In this document: positions 54,674-63,496 of the stretch, piece after piece
Numbering within the stretch: position 1 is the stretch's first letter
How the letters are laid out: each line of letters opens with the position of its first letter
Program-made: the position numbers and the translations under genes
Source of the DNA: Halorussus sp. MSC15.2
GTDB taxonomy: Archaea; Halobacteriota; Halobacteria; Halobacteriales; Haladaptataceae
Length of the DNA: 64,000 nucleotides
Direction: 5' to 3'
NCBI RefSeq assembly: GCF_010747475.1
Contig: NZ_VSLZ01000007.1
Location: 124,001 to 188,000, forward strand
The notes under the pieces: generated by a model
Database searches by the model: none
What the model was told of the DNA's origin: nothing
Seen by the model: only the letters and a program-made list of their open reading frames with translations

Positions 54674-55636
54674 ATGGCAGACCCCACCGACCCAGACCAC
54701 GACCGCGACGGCGGCACCGCCCCGGACGACAGTACCGGCGACGAAGTAGCTTCGGACGACGACGCCGACGACCCCAACGCCGACGGCCCGGACGATGCGG
54801 ACGCCGAGATTCCGGCGCGACTCCGCGAGAACCTCTACGTCGTCGTCGAGGAACTCGCGGACCACGACGGTCTGCTCGTCGCGCTCGACTTCGACGGCAC
54901 CCTCGCCGCCATCGAGAACCGCCCGGAGGAGGCGACGATTCCGGACCCGACACGCGAGGCCGTGGCGTCGCTAGCCCACGAACCGAACGTCGAGGTCGCG
55001 GTCGTCAGCGGCCGGGAACTGGCCGACGTGCGCGAGCGCGTCGGCGTCCCCGACATCTCCTACGCCGGGAACCACGGTCTGGAAATCCACGCCGACGAGT
55101 ACACCGTCCACCCGACCGCGAGCGCGGCCGAGGAGGACATCGCCGAACTCTGCGACCTGCTGACCGACGAACTCGCCCACGTCGAGGGCGTCATCGTGGA
55201 GAACAAGGGCGTGACCGCCACCGTCCACCATCGACTCGTGGACGACGACGAGGTGCCCGCGGTCGTGGACGCGGTCGAGACGCTGGTCGCCGCCCGCGAC
55301 GACGTGCGCCTGACCACCGGCAAGGACGTACTGGAACTCCGGCCCGCGGTCGAGTGGGACAAGGGCGAGGCGGTCCGTGAACTCCGGGAGGAACTCGTCC
55401 CCGACGACGAGCGCTGGCTTCCGGTCTACGTCGGCGACGACACGACCGACGAGGCGGCCTTCCTCCACGTCGGCGACCGTGGTCTCGGCGTCAAGGTGGG
55501 CGACGACCCCGACACCGAGGCCCCGTATCGCGTCGCCGACTCGGAGGCCGTCCGCACGATACTGGAGTGGTTGCACGAGTACGGCGTCGAGTTCGTCGGG
55601 ACCGACCACCGCGACGTCTCCGGCGGGCCGTCGTGA
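54674..55636 (+). CDS. otsB: Trehalose-6-phosphate phosphatase
   Basis: A 320-residue HAD phosphatase. The first 45 residues are an acidic disordered leader. HAD motif I is VALDFDGTLAAIENRPEEA, with nucleophile and acid Asp; VVSGRELADVRERVG is motif II; KGEAVRELREELVPDDERW and YVGDDTTDEAAFLH are motifs III-IV. It dephosphorylates the product of OtsA to trehalose. Immediately follows otsA in the same direction. Confidence 0.94.
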   Translation: MADPTDPDHDRDGGTAPDDSTGDEVASDDDADDPNADGPDDADAEIPARLRENLYVVVEELADHDGLLVALDFDGTLAAIENRPEEATIPDPTREAVASLAHEPNVEVAVVSGRELADVRERVGVPDISYAGNHGLEIHADEYTVHPTASAAEEDIAELCDLLTDELAHVEGVIVENKGVTATVHHRLVDDDEVPAVVDAVETLVAARDDVRLTTGKDVLELRPAVEWDKGEAVRELREELVPDDERWLPVYVGDDTTDEAAFLHVGDRGLGVKVGDDPDTEAPYRVADSEAVRTILEWLHEYGVEFVGTDHRDVSGGPS

Positions 55637-55776
55637 CCTGCCGCGGTCCGAGCAATTCGGCCGGGAGTCACCCTGCCGTCGGCGTAATGCCGCGTTGAAT
55701 CGGCCGTCGCCGCCGCGAACGATGTGAACGGTCGCTCCGGTTTATTCGCCGAATCGGACAACTCCAGTACGGAACC

Positions 55777-56712
55777 ATGGCTACTGACGACGGCGACACC
55801 GACGACGAGCAGCGCGAGGACCGCGCCGAGTCGGCCGACTCCCCGGACCGCTTCGGACCGGGAACGACCGACCCGTCTCGCGGAGACGGAGACGACGAGG
55901 AGAACGTGCGGACCTACAGTAACGGGGGGCGAGACGCGGACTCCCGCCGACGTGGCGACGCGCCGGGCGGCGAGTCCCCGCCGCCGACAGGTCCCGGCGG
56001 ACCTGACCCACGCCACGGGAACCAGACCGACCGGCCGAACTCCCAGCAGCGACGGTACGGCGCTCGACCGCCGAGCGGTGGTGCCCCGACCGAGGGTACT
56101 CAGGGACCGACTCCGGGGGAACCGTCCCCCGGCAAACCTCCCTCGGGCGAATCGCCTTCCGGTAAACCACCGTCCGGCGAACCGCTTTCCAGTGAGCGGG
56201 CCGGTGGCCGCGAACCGACCGGTCCCCCGGAGCGACCCGGCGGTCAGGGTGCAGAGAGCGGCCCGGGACCGACCGGCGGTCGAGACGTTCCGGCGCGACC
56301 CGATTCGACGCCGGGCGAGGGTCGCCGGTCCGCGCCCGACGTGACGCCGAAGCGAACGCAACCGCCGAAGAAACCGTCCGAACCGGCACCGACGGACCGG
56401 GCCGAGCGAGGCGAGCAAGCTCGGGGTTCGTCGGAGCGCGGCGAGAGCGGGGCGGGGACCGAATCGGAGTCCGGGCCGCCGAAGTACGGCGGGCGGTGGG
56501 ACCCGAGCCGCGGCGGCGAGACCGGTCCGACCGGTCGGAGTGGCCAACCCGGCCCGCAGGGCGACCCTCCGCGTCAGCGTCGGCGGACTTCCGGCCGTCG
56601 GGCCGACCGCGAGCGCGCCACGCGGGAGTACGAGCGACGGTTCGACAGGCAACTCGACAGACAGCGCGACTTCCAGATAGAGAAAGGCGGCGGGAAGTAC
56701 CGGCGACGGTAA
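55777..56712 (+). CDS. Long disordered Pro/Gly/Ser-rich protein with PSGE repeats
   Basis: A 311-residue protein with an acidic start (MATDDGDTDDEQREDRAE), a long low-complexity middle of Pro, Gly, Ser, Arg, Thr and repeated PPSGE / PSGK units near residues 120-150, and a basic coiled end (REYERRFDRQLDRQRDF to KYRRR). No signal peptide, membrane segment or known domain. The mix of an acidic head and a very basic tail suggests a nucleic-acid- or membrane-contacting disordered protein. The third-codon GC bias fits this strand; an antisense alternative has atypical, non-acidic composition. Confidence 0.6.
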   Translation: MATDDGDTDDEQREDRAESADSPDRFGPGTTDPSRGDGDDEENVRTYSNGGRDADSRRRGDAPGGESPPPTGPGGPDPRHGNQTDRPNSQQRRYGARPPSGGAPTEGTQGPTPGEPSPGKPPSGESPSGKPPSGEPLSSERAGGREPTGPPERPGGQGAESGPGPTGGRDVPARPDSTPGEGRRSAPDVTPKRTQPPKKPSEPAPTDRAERGEQARGSSERGESGAGTESESGPPKYGGRWDPSRGGETGPTGRSGQPGPQGDPPRQRRRTSGRRADRERATREYERRFDRQLDRQRDFQIEKGGGKYRRR

Positions 56713-56751
56713 TCGGGACGACCGCGAGCGGTCGGTTCGGTACTGCGGGTA

Positions 56752-58710
56752 TCAGTCGCCCGCGTCCGTTCTGGCGGTTCGTCGGGCCGCGCGCTCGATG
56801 AACTCCTCGGGTAACTCGTCGATTTCCCCGGCCTGCACGCCCCAGAGGTGCGCGTAGAGACCGTCCTCGTCGAGCAGCTCGCCGTGGGTTCCGCGCTCCA
56901 CGATTTCGCCGCCTTCGAGGACCACGATTTTCTCGGCGTCCTTGATGGTCGAGAGGCGGTGGGCGATGGCGAACGTGGTCCGGTCCTCGGTGAGTTCGTC
57001 CAGACTCCGCTGGATGAGCATCTCGGTCTCGGTGTCCACGTCGCTGGTCGCCTCGTCCAGCACGAGGATTTCGGGGTCCTTCAGCACCGCGCGGGCGATG
57101 GAGATGCGCTGGCGCTGGCCGCCCGAGAGTTTCACGCCGCGCTCGCCGACTTCGGTCTCGTAGCCGTCCGGCAGGTTTTGGATGAACTCGTGGGCCTCCG
57201 CGGCCTTCGCGGCCTCCACGATGTCCTCGTGGTCCACGTCGAAGGTGCCGTAGGCGATGTTCTCCTCGACCGTCCCGTAGAACATGAACGTGTCCTGACT
57301 GACGTAGCCGATGTTCTGGCGGAGGCTCGGCAGACTCACGTCCCGCAGGTCGGTGCCGTCGATGCGGATGGCACCCTCGTCCACGTCGTACATCCGGAGC
57401 AGGAGTTTAAGGACGGTGGACTTGCCCGCGCCCGTCGGTCCCACCAGCGCGAGGGTGTCGCCGCCATCGACTTCGAAGCTGACGTCGTTCACGATGGTCT
57501 CGTCCTCGTCGTAGCCGAAGGTCACGTCGTCGTAGACGACCTCGCCGTCCTCGACCACGAGGTCCTCCGCGTCGGGGTCCTCCCGGATTCGACTCGGTTC
57601 GTCCATCAACCCGAAGATGCGGGAACTCGACGCGTACGCGCGTTGGTACATGTTGATGATGGAGCCGAACTGCGCCATCGGCCAGATGAACCGCTGGGTG
57701 AACAGGATGAACGTGACGAACTCGCCGGGTCTGAGGGTTCCGGTGAAGAACCACGGTCCCTCGCCGTTGAACACCCAGAGACCGCCGACGACGAAGGTGA
57801 GTGCGAACCCGAGTCCGGACAGAATCTGGAGCGAGGGGAAGAACTTGATGCGGGTGACGATAGCGCCCCAGTTCGAGTCGAAGTAGTCGTTCGACACGTC
57901 CTCGACCCGGTCGGACTCGTAGCTCTCGGTGTTACTCGTCTTGATGACCTGAATCCCGCTGAGGTTGTTCTCCAGTCGGGAGTTGACGTTGCCCACCGCG
58001 GTCCGGACGTCGGCGTACTTCGGCTGGATAATCTGGATGAACTTGTAGGTGAAGATAGCGATGAGCGGCACAGGCACCATCGCCACGAGTGCTAGCTGCC
58101 AGTTGATGGCGAAGAGGAATGCTGCGATGGCGAGCACCATCACGCCCAGTCGGAACGCCGAGTTCATCCCGTCGTTGAGGAACCGCTCCAGTCGGTTCAC
58201 GTCGTTCGACAGGATGGACATCATCTCGCCGGTCTGCTTGTCGGCGAAGAAGTCCATGTTCAGCCGCTGCATCTTGTCGTACGTGTCGGTCCGTATGTTG
58301 TGCTGGATGTTCTGTGCGAAGGAGTTCCACCCCCAGTTTCGCGCCCAGTGGAACGCCGCACCGACGCCGAAGGCGGCCGCGACGACGCCGACCGAGAACC
58401 AGAACTGGCCGGTCCGTCCCGTCGGTGTAATAGCCGCTACCAACCCGCTCGATACGAACGGGAGTTGCCCCGCCAGCGCGTCCGCGTACGGAATCTGGTT
58501 GGACTGTTGGCCGAACAACGAGTCGATGGCGACGCCGAGGATTACAGGCGGGAGCAGGTTCAGCACCCGCGCGAAGATGCTCGCCACGACGCCCGTGACG
58601 AACGCGAAGGCGTTCTCCGACCCGTATTCGAGGAACAGCCGTTTCATGGGGTTCTCGGCCTGCTCCCGTTGTTCCTCGAACGGGTCGTCTTCGTCGTCTG
58701 TGAAACTCAT
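56752..58710 (-). CDS. ABC transporter, fused membrane and ATPase domains (exporter type)
   Basis: A 652-residue half-transporter acting as a dimer. Six membrane helices lie between about residues 30 and 330 with a typical ICL region (NDVNRLERFLNDGMNSAF). The ATPase half has Walker A GPTGAGKSTVLK, signature LSGGQRQRISIARA, Walker B ILVLDEATSDVD and H-loop AHRLSTI. MsbA/MdlB-like; substrate unknown. ATG 58710 (MSFTDDED) is chosen over an earlier GTG. Convergent with the disordered PSGE protein. Confidence 0.93.
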   Translation of the reverse strand: MSFTDDEDDPFEEQREQAENPMKRLFLEYGSENAFAFVTGVVASIFARVLNLLPPVILGVAIDSLFGQQSNQIPYADALAGQLPFVSSGLVAAITPTGRTGQFWFSVGVVAAAFGVGAAFHWARNWGWNSFAQNIQHNIRTDTYDKMQRLNMDFFADKQTGEMMSILSNDVNRLERFLNDGMNSAFRLGVMVLAIAAFLFAINWQLALVAMVPVPLIAIFTYKFIQIIQPKYADVRTAVGNVNSRLENNLSGIQVIKTSNTESYESDRVEDVSNDYFDSNWGAIVTRIKFFPSLQILSGLGFALTFVVGGLWVFNGEGPWFFTGTLRPGEFVTFILFTQRFIWPMAQFGSIINMYQRAYASSSRIFGLMDEPSRIREDPDAEDLVVEDGEVVYDDVTFGYDEDETIVNDVSFEVDGGDTLALVGPTGAGKSTVLKLLLRMYDVDEGAIRIDGTDLRDVSLPSLRQNIGYVSQDTFMFYGTVEENIAYGTFDVDHEDIVEAAKAAEAHEFIQNLPDGYETEVGERGVKLSGGQRQRISIARAVLKDPEILVLDEATSDVDTETEMLIQRSLDELTEDRTTFAIAHRLSTIKDAEKIVVLEGGEIVERGTHGELLDEDGLYAHLWGVQAGEIDELPEEFIERAARRTARTDAGD

Positions 58711-58893
58711 TACCACTGTGAAAAGGTTCGGCCGTTGAAAAACTTTCCTTCGAATCGAAACACCGGGGGCGTGGCTTCGAGCGTTCTCATCGGGCTTCGA
58801 AATGACGAATAGACTGACCTTATGCGTATCGGTAGTCTGTGAACGAGTGGCAGAACACGCGAGAGTCGCCGAGCGTTCGACGCCCGTCCCGAA

Positions 58894-59163
58894 CTACAGC
58901 GACTGGGACTCTATCTCGGGGTCCACGTCGGCCTGAGCCAAGTCCTGTCGGATGCGGTCCCGCAGCGGACCGGGCACGGTGTCGCGGCCGACCGGGACCG
59001 CGGTCTCGCCGTCTCCCTTCACCTTCCAGTAGACCACGCACTCGCTCGGCGCGTAGAACTCGATGCTGTAGTAGTCGTCGCCGCCCTTGTAGTGGACGCG
59101 GGCCGCGAACCCCTCGGCCTGCCAGCCCTCCTGTTCGGTGAGCGCCTCGACGCGTTCGTCCAT
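58894..59163 (-). CDS. Small conserved haloarchaeal protein (DUF7538-like)
   Basis: An 89-residue soluble protein with a beta-rich core containing HYKGGDDYYSIEFYAPSECVVYWKVK and ending GRDTVPGPLRDRIRQDLAQADVDPEI. The motif set is one I associate with a conserved haloarchaeal family (probably DUF7538). It has no known function. It stands alone just before tRNA-Val. Confidence 0.75.
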   Translation of the reverse strand: MDERVEALTEQEGWQAEGFAARVHYKGGDDYYSIEFYAPSECVVYWKVKGDGETAVPVGRDTVPGPLRDRIRQDLAQADVDPEIESQSL

Positions 59164-59255
59164 GGCCGAGGGTAGTCGGCGGCCGTGGTAGTGGTTTACG
59201 AAACGCGACCGAGAAGGTAACAGTTATTTCCGGCGAGCGGTTTTGTCCCGATATC

Positions 59256-59329
59256 GGGTCCGTGGTCTAGTTGGTTATGACGCGGCCTTTACAAGGCTGA
59301 GGCCGGTGGTTCGAATCCGCCCGGACCCA
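59256..59329 (+). tRNA. trnV: tRNA-Val (anticodon TAC)
   Basis: A complete 74-nt cloverleaf with discriminator A. The acceptor GGGTCCG pairs with CGGACCC; anticodon stem CGGCC/GGCTG closes loop TTTACAA, giving anticodon TAC; T-arm GGTGG-TTCGAAT-CCGCC. CCA is not encoded. No intron. Its last 22 nt are copied once, with one mismatch, 111 nt downstream. Confidence 0.95.
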
Positions 59330-59333
59330 TCGA

Positions 59334-59337
59334 TTTT
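59334..59337 (+). terminator. T4 run following tRNA-Val
   Basis: Four T directly after the tRNA (CGATTTTATC), a likely archaeal termination signal; a similar GTTTTATC sits after tRNA-Phe. Confidence 0.3.
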
Positions 59338-59418
59338 ATCCGCGAACGAAGTGAGCAGTCGAATCTGTGACGGAGGGCGATTCGAAGCCCGAAAGACGAG
59401 CGGAGCGAGTCTTTCTCC

Positions 59419-59440
59419 GGTTCGAATCCACCCGGACCCA
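59419..59440 (+). repeat. Duplicate of the tRNA-Val 3' end (att-like)
   Basis: Twenty-two nt matching tRNA-Val 59308-59329 with one change (CCGCCC to CCACCC). It contains the T-loop TTCGAAT and acceptor end but no anticodon or D arm, so it cannot be a tRNA. Such tails are what integrases leave behind at tRNA attachment sites. The segment between the copies carries hairpins (AAAGAC...GTCTTT). Confidence 0.7.
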
Positions 59441-59751
59441 CTTCTGACGGTGTACCGCGACCAGCGAGGTGACGCCCGTTCGTCGTCGTGCGGCGGCAGT
59501 CGGTTCGCCCAACTCGAATCGCTGGTCCCTCGGCTTCCGAGACGGTCAGCGTCGGCCCTCTTCTCCCATCCCGGTGGACCGAGAGTTGCACCGAGGTGTC
59601 CTCCGACGACCACGGGTCGCGTCGGGCGAACGTGTCGGTAACTCCTTTCTGCGGTTACGACCGGGAGAACGTGTCGATGACAAAACGGGCGGACTGAGAG
59701 ACCCGGGAGACCGTAGCGGAGGGCCGAAGCTCCAGTCGGCGACCGGTTCAG
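59441..59751. other. 311-nt gap without a gene
   Basis: No acidic reading frame on either strand. Follows the tRNA-Val tail copy and may be a remnant of an inserted element, but no integrase or transposase fragment was recognised. Confidence 0.5.
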
Positions 59752-60573
59752 TCAGTCGATTTCGGCACGGACGAACGAGAGGTAGCCGAGGGCCGGTGGG
59801 ACGACAATCCAAGTGAGCAGCACGCCGACCACGGTGACGGTGCTGACCGACTCGCTCGTCTCGAACGCTCCGCCGGGGAGGAGCCGGAGCGACCGGAAGT
59901 ACGCCTCGGCGGGACTCAACGTGGTGAAGACCTGCCAGACGCCGCCGGAGAGTTGGACCCCCAGCAACAGGTCCGCCGCGCCACCGATAACCTGTGGGAC
60001 GGTGATGGGCGAAACGCGCGACCACAGGAGCGTGAACACGGAGTACATCACGACGGTGTTGGTCATCGCTCGCCTTCGACTGTCGCTCGCGGCGGAGACG
60101 GCGACACCGATACCGACGTACGACCCCGCGAACAGGAGCGTGAGACCACCGAACGTCGCAACCGCGTCGAGTCTCGGCCGGTCGAACATCTGCGTCGACA
60201 CCGCTCCGGCGAGGAGGAAGGCGAGTCCGACGGCCGCCGAGACCAGCCCCAACCGCGAGGTGTACTTACCGAGTAGTACATCGCTCCGTTCGAGCGGGTA
60301 CCCGAGGAGGAACCGAATCGTCCCGGAGTCGCGCTCACCCGCGATGGTGAGGTAACTCGCGAGTAGCGACACCAGCGGCACGAACAGGAGACCGACGAGC
60401 ACCGTGAGCTGAATCGCCGTGTAGACCGTCTGGCCCTCGGTAAGGCCGACGCCGACGAAGAGAATACCCACGAATAGAACGTACAGTCCGAGAACCGCCT
60501 GCATCAGTCGGCCGCGCCGGATGTCCAACAGGTCCTGCCGGACGACGCTGACCACCGAACCGAAGTCGGTCAC
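59752..60573 (-). CDS. ABC-2 type transporter permease
   Basis: A 273-residue membrane protein with six hydrophobic segments and a large loop after the first helices that has LTIAGERDSGTIRFLLGYPLERSDVLLGK, the typical ABC-2/NosY-like permease motif. It works with the ATPase encoded immediately upstream (60570-61528): the ATPase stop and permease start overlap as ATGA (60570-60573). The exported substrate is unknown. Confidence 0.92.
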   Translation of the reverse strand: MTDFGSVVSVVRQDLLDIRRGRLMQAVLGLYVLFVGILFVGVGLTEGQTVYTAIQLTVLVGLLFVPLVSLLASYLTIAGERDSGTIRFLLGYPLERSDVLLGKYTSRLGLVSAAVGLAFLLAGAVSTQMFDRPRLDAVATFGGLTLLFAGSYVGIGVAVSAASDSRRRAMTNTVVMYSVFTLLWSRVSPITVPQVIGGAADLLLGVQLSGGVWQVFTTLSPAEAYFRSLRLLPGGAFETSESVSTVTVVGVLLTWIVVPPALGYLSFVRAEID

Positions 60574-61528
60574 GCCGACACCTCCGTTTCCTCGGGGCGC
60601 GACGTCGCCGTCCTCTCACCGGCGTCCGCACTTCCCGTTAGCGCCGTGAACGTGTCTTCGAGGCTCCCTTCGTCTACCTCGAAGTCGGCGACGCCGCCGG
60701 CCCGTTCGAGTGCTGCTATCACTCGCCCCTTCGCCCGCGCCCGTCGGCACGAGACGGTGACGCGTTCTCCTTCGACCTCCGCCTCCTCGACACCGTCGAG
60801 GTCCGCGAGTACCTCGGGTCGAACCGGTGGCTCGGCGACTGTCGCCCGCACGACCGTGTCGTCCGTCCATCGCTCTCTGAGGGTATCGATGCTGTCCACC
60901 GCTGCCATCTCTCCCGCCCGCATCACGCCGACGCGGTCGCTGACAGCCTCGACTTCGGGGAGGATGTGCGACGAGAAGAAGACGGTGGTCCCGGCGGCCG
61001 CCTCTTCGAGGACGACGTCTCGAATCTCCTGCATCCCGTTGGGGTCGAGTCCCGACTGGGGTTCGTCGAGGACGAGCAGGTCCGGGTCACCGGCGAGGGC
61101 AGTCGCCAGCGCCATTCGTTGTGCCATCCCGGTCGAGTACCCACCCGCCCGGCGGTCCCACGCGTTCGGGTCGAGACGACCCGAGAGAGCAACTCCTCCG
61201 GGTCGTCGTCTGCGTCTTTGATGCGAACCGCGGAGGCGACGTGTTCCCGCCCGGTTAGCCGGTCGTAGACCCCGACGTTCTCGGGCAACACGCCGGTTCG
61301 CGCCCGGAGCTGGCGCGACTCCGTCTCCACGTCGTGGCCCAGCACTGTTCCGCTGCCCGACGAGGGGGACATGTAGCCGAGTAGTACGTTGATAGTGGTC
61401 GATTTTCCGGCACCGTTGGGACCGAGGAAGCCGAACACTTCGCCCTCCTCGACCTCGAACGACAGGCCGTCGACGGCGGTTACGTCGCCGAAACGCTTCG
61501 TCAGATTTCTCGTCTCTATCACTGACAT
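60570..61528 (-). pseudogene. ABC transporter ATP-binding protein (DrrA/NosF-like), split by a 1-nt frameshift
   Basis: From ATG 61528 (MSVIETRNLTKRFG): Walker A GPNGAGKSTT near residue 40, then DPEELLSRV near residue 117, where the frame breaks near 61177. In the next frame follow GLDPNAWDRRAGGYSTGM (signature YSTGM), Walker B LLVLDEPQSGLDP and the D-loop, ending at 60570. Adding one G (GTCGGTCTC instead of GTCGTCTC) restores about 319 residues. All other motifs are intact, so a sequencing slip is likely. Partner of the permease above. Confidence 0.9.
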
Positions 61529-61742
61529 CCGGTCTTCGGTACCCGAATGACCGCAATAAAGGGGTGCGTCCGTTTTCGCCCCTGTATCGGCTTCAGCGGC
61601 CGATACACCCGGAATTTCGGCGTTGTAGCTCTCCTCGTTGCCGGGGTCGCTCTCCGGTCGATACACCACTGTAGCGACGAGATACTCGCGTACAACGATT
61701 CTCCGAGACCACCGTCACCGGTGGATATAACAACGTAAAAAG

Positions 61743-61758
61743 ATGATATCGGTATCAT
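61743..61758. promoter_or_regulatory. Inverted repeat ATGATA-TCGG-TATCAT at a start codon
   Basis: Perfect 6-bp arms with a 4-nt spacer; the right arm overlaps the ATG at 61757. It follows an AT-rich patch (GGATATAACAACG) at about 61723-61735 that could be the TATA region. The repeat could be an operator or an mRNA hairpin covering the start codon. Confidence 0.35.
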
Positions 61759-62434
61759 GACCCGGAAATCGGCGTCGCTCCTCACCAAGACCCAGCGGCG
61801 ACGCCTCCGAAACGACTTCAAGGAGCTGACCGAGAGCAAGAAACGGCGAGACCAGCAACGAATCCGCAATCGGCTACAGGCGGGCACGCTCGACTTCCAA
61901 CTCCTCGCCGACGTTCCGGACAAACAACTCGATTTGGCGTTCGACGACGCGTCGGACGAGGAGCTTCGAGAGGCCCTCTCGAACGCGTATCTCACCATCG
62001 AACGCATCCGCGAACTGAAACAGTACGACCGAGAGGACCTGATAGAGACCGCTCGCGCTCGGGGGAACGAGTACTCGGAGCACGGAGACGACGTGCGGTC
62101 GCTCGAACGACTCGACCTCCGCACCGAGACCGAGGTGCGAGCGGCGGCCGAGACCGAGACCGAACGACGACTGACGGGGAGTCGGTGGACGAAGTACGCG
62201 AACGCGGTGATGGCTCTCGGTGCCGCCGGGTTCGTATTCAGCGCGTTGCTGTGGTCGCTCGACCAACTATTCGGGACGAGTCTCTGGGCCGGCAACAACG
62301 TTCTCGTCGTAGCCGTCTTCCTCCTCGTGTTCCTCGGTCTGGCCGGTTGGACGTTGATTATGGGGGCGAACGTCCTGAAACACGACGTCAGTCCCTACGT
62401 CAAGCGGCTAGTGGACGAGAAACTCCACTCGTAG
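61757..62434 (+). CDS. Membrane protein with basic helical N-terminus, unknown function
   Basis: A 225-residue protein. The first 60 residues are basic and helical (LTKTQRRRLRNDFKELTESKKRRDQQR), the middle acidic and helical, and residues about 148-200 contain two membrane helices (ANAVMALGAAGFVFSALLW and VLVVAVFLLVFLGLAGW). An Arg/Lys-rich head is unusual in this proteome and might bind nucleic acid, lipid headgroups or ribosomes. Not a recognised family. Confidence 0.68.
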   Translation: MTRKSASLLTKTQRRRLRNDFKELTESKKRRDQQRIRNRLQAGTLDFQLLADVPDKQLDLAFDDASDEELREALSNAYLTIERIRELKQYDREDLIETARARGNEYSEHGDDVRSLERLDLRTETEVRAAAETETERRLTGSRWTKYANAVMALGAAGFVFSALLWSLDQLFGTSLWAGNNVLVVAVFLLVFLGLAGWTLIMGANVLKHDVSPYVKRLVDEKLHS

Positions 62435-62534
62435 CGACAGCGGTACGTCGAACTCGCCGGAGGCCACCAAACCTATACCACCCTACGAGAAACGCCACGG
62501 CCATGCGCTGGCACGCCAGTTTCGGGGTGATGGA

Positions 62535-63077
62535 GTGAACCGCCGTCTGCTGGCCGCGGCCGTCGTCCTGCTCGGAACCGTCGGGGGAGGCGTCCTGTTC
62601 GCCGACGGTGTGATTCCGGGTGCGACTCCGAGCGACGGGACGACTCAGCCCGCGGAGACGACCGACACCGAAGCGGGACCGACGACGACTGGGACCCAAC
62701 CGAACGACGGCAACGCGGGGGGAACGACGACCGGGACGACCGACGACCGCGAGTACGCGTTCACCATCCTGACGGTCGAGAAATGCGGCAGCACCTGTCG
62801 GGACGTGACGGCCCGATTGGACAACACCGGCGAGACGCCCCGGGAGAACGTCCGCGTCACGACGAAGATGTACGCGGACGACGAACTGCTCTGGTCGGGC
62901 AACCAGACCGTCGGGACTCTCGGCCCCGGCGAATCTCACACCTCCACGAAGCGCGTGAACGTGGGGTTCTCGGGCGGGATGGCTATCAAGGCCAACGACG
63001 GCTACGTCACCATCGTCACGGTCGTCCGCTCCGACAGCGGGACGACGCGCTTCTCCGAGCGCCGGAAGGTCGCCTGA
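62535..63077 (+). CDS. Membrane-anchored extracellular protein with one CxxxC
   Basis: A 180-residue protein beginning with GTG 62535. N-terminal helix (LLAAAVVLLGTVGGGVLF) is a signal anchor; a Thr/Gly-rich linker of about 45 residues follows; then a beta-sandwich-like domain with VEKCGSTCRDVTARLDNTGETPRENVRVTTKMYADDELLWSG and GPGESHTSTKRVNV. This CARDB/FxLYD-like pattern is common in haloarchaeal surface proteins. The Cys pair may form a disulfide. Function unknown. Confidence 0.75.
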   Translation: MNRRLLAAAVVLLGTVGGGVLFADGVIPGATPSDGTTQPAETTDTEAGPTTTGTQPNDGNAGGTTTGTTDDREYAFTILTVEKCGSTCRDVTARLDNTGETPRENVRVTTKMYADDELLWSGNQTVGTLGPGESHTSTKRVNVGFSGGMAIKANDGYVTIVTVVRSDSGTTRFSERRKVA

Positions 63078-63086
63078 CCCCCGCGC

Positions 63087-63188
63087 TCACTCGATGTCGG
63101 CCCCGCAGTCGGGGCACTCGTCGTCGGCGATGGTCACCTGTGCGTCGCAGTCGGGACAGAACTCGAGATAGCAGGCCGGGTCGCCCAT
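63087..63188 (-). CDS. 33-residue double-CPDC zinc-finger protein
   Basis: Encodes MGDPACYLEFCPDC then DAQVTIADDECPDCGADIE: two CPxC knuckles forming one zinc ribbon. Start ATG 63188, stop 63087-63089. Small proteins with two CPxCG-like motifs are conserved and experimentally expressed in haloarchaea, several with phenotypes. Too short for ordinary gene finders, but acidic composition and paired motifs support it. Convergent with the 62535-63077 gene. Confidence 0.78.
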   Translation of the reverse strand: MGDPACYLEFCPDCDAQVTIADDECPDCGADIE

Positions 63189-63288
63189 GTCGTCTGTGCG
63201 GTACGGTCTCGCGGAACAAAGTCGTTGTCCCGCCTCCGTCGTGGTGTTTCGAAACGCTTTTCTCTCTCATGTGCCTCGTTGCGAGTGC

Positions 63289-63362
63289 GCCGCCTTAGCT
63301 CAGACTGGGAGAGCACTCGACTGAAGATCGAGCTGTCCCCGGTTCAAATCCGGGAGGCGGCA
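63289..63362 (+). tRNA. trnF: tRNA-Phe (anticodon GAA)
   Basis: A 74-nt cloverleaf: acceptor GCCGCCT/AGGCGGC plus discriminator A; D-arm GCTC/GAGC; anticodon stem CTCGA/TCGAG with loop CTGAAGA, anticodon GAA; T-arm CCCGG-TTCAAAT-CCGGG. CCA not encoded. The last 23 nt recur exactly 157 nt downstream. Confidence 0.96.
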
Positions 63363-63496
63363 CTTCTCTGAACTCGACCGAACAGCGAGGCGTTTTATCG
63401 CCGAGCGATTCGTCGAGTTCTGAAAGTGTACCCGGTACGGATTCGAACCCTATCAGAGCCAGCCCGCGCAGCGAAGCGAGCAGGAACCTCTGATTT

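Noticed and set aside
52996-54777. A 593-codon minus-strand frame across otsA
   Set aside because: Antisense shadow with Val/Gly/Arg-rich composition; otsA motifs are complete on the other strand.
55426-56652. A 408-codon minus-strand frame opposite the disordered protein
   Set aside because: Pro/Arg/Leu/Ala-rich, not acidic, and runs into otsB antisense. The plus-strand frame has a better start context and charge pattern, though neither is certain.
59419-59440. A second tRNA-Val
   Set aside because: Only the T-arm and acceptor end are present; no D or anticodon arm.
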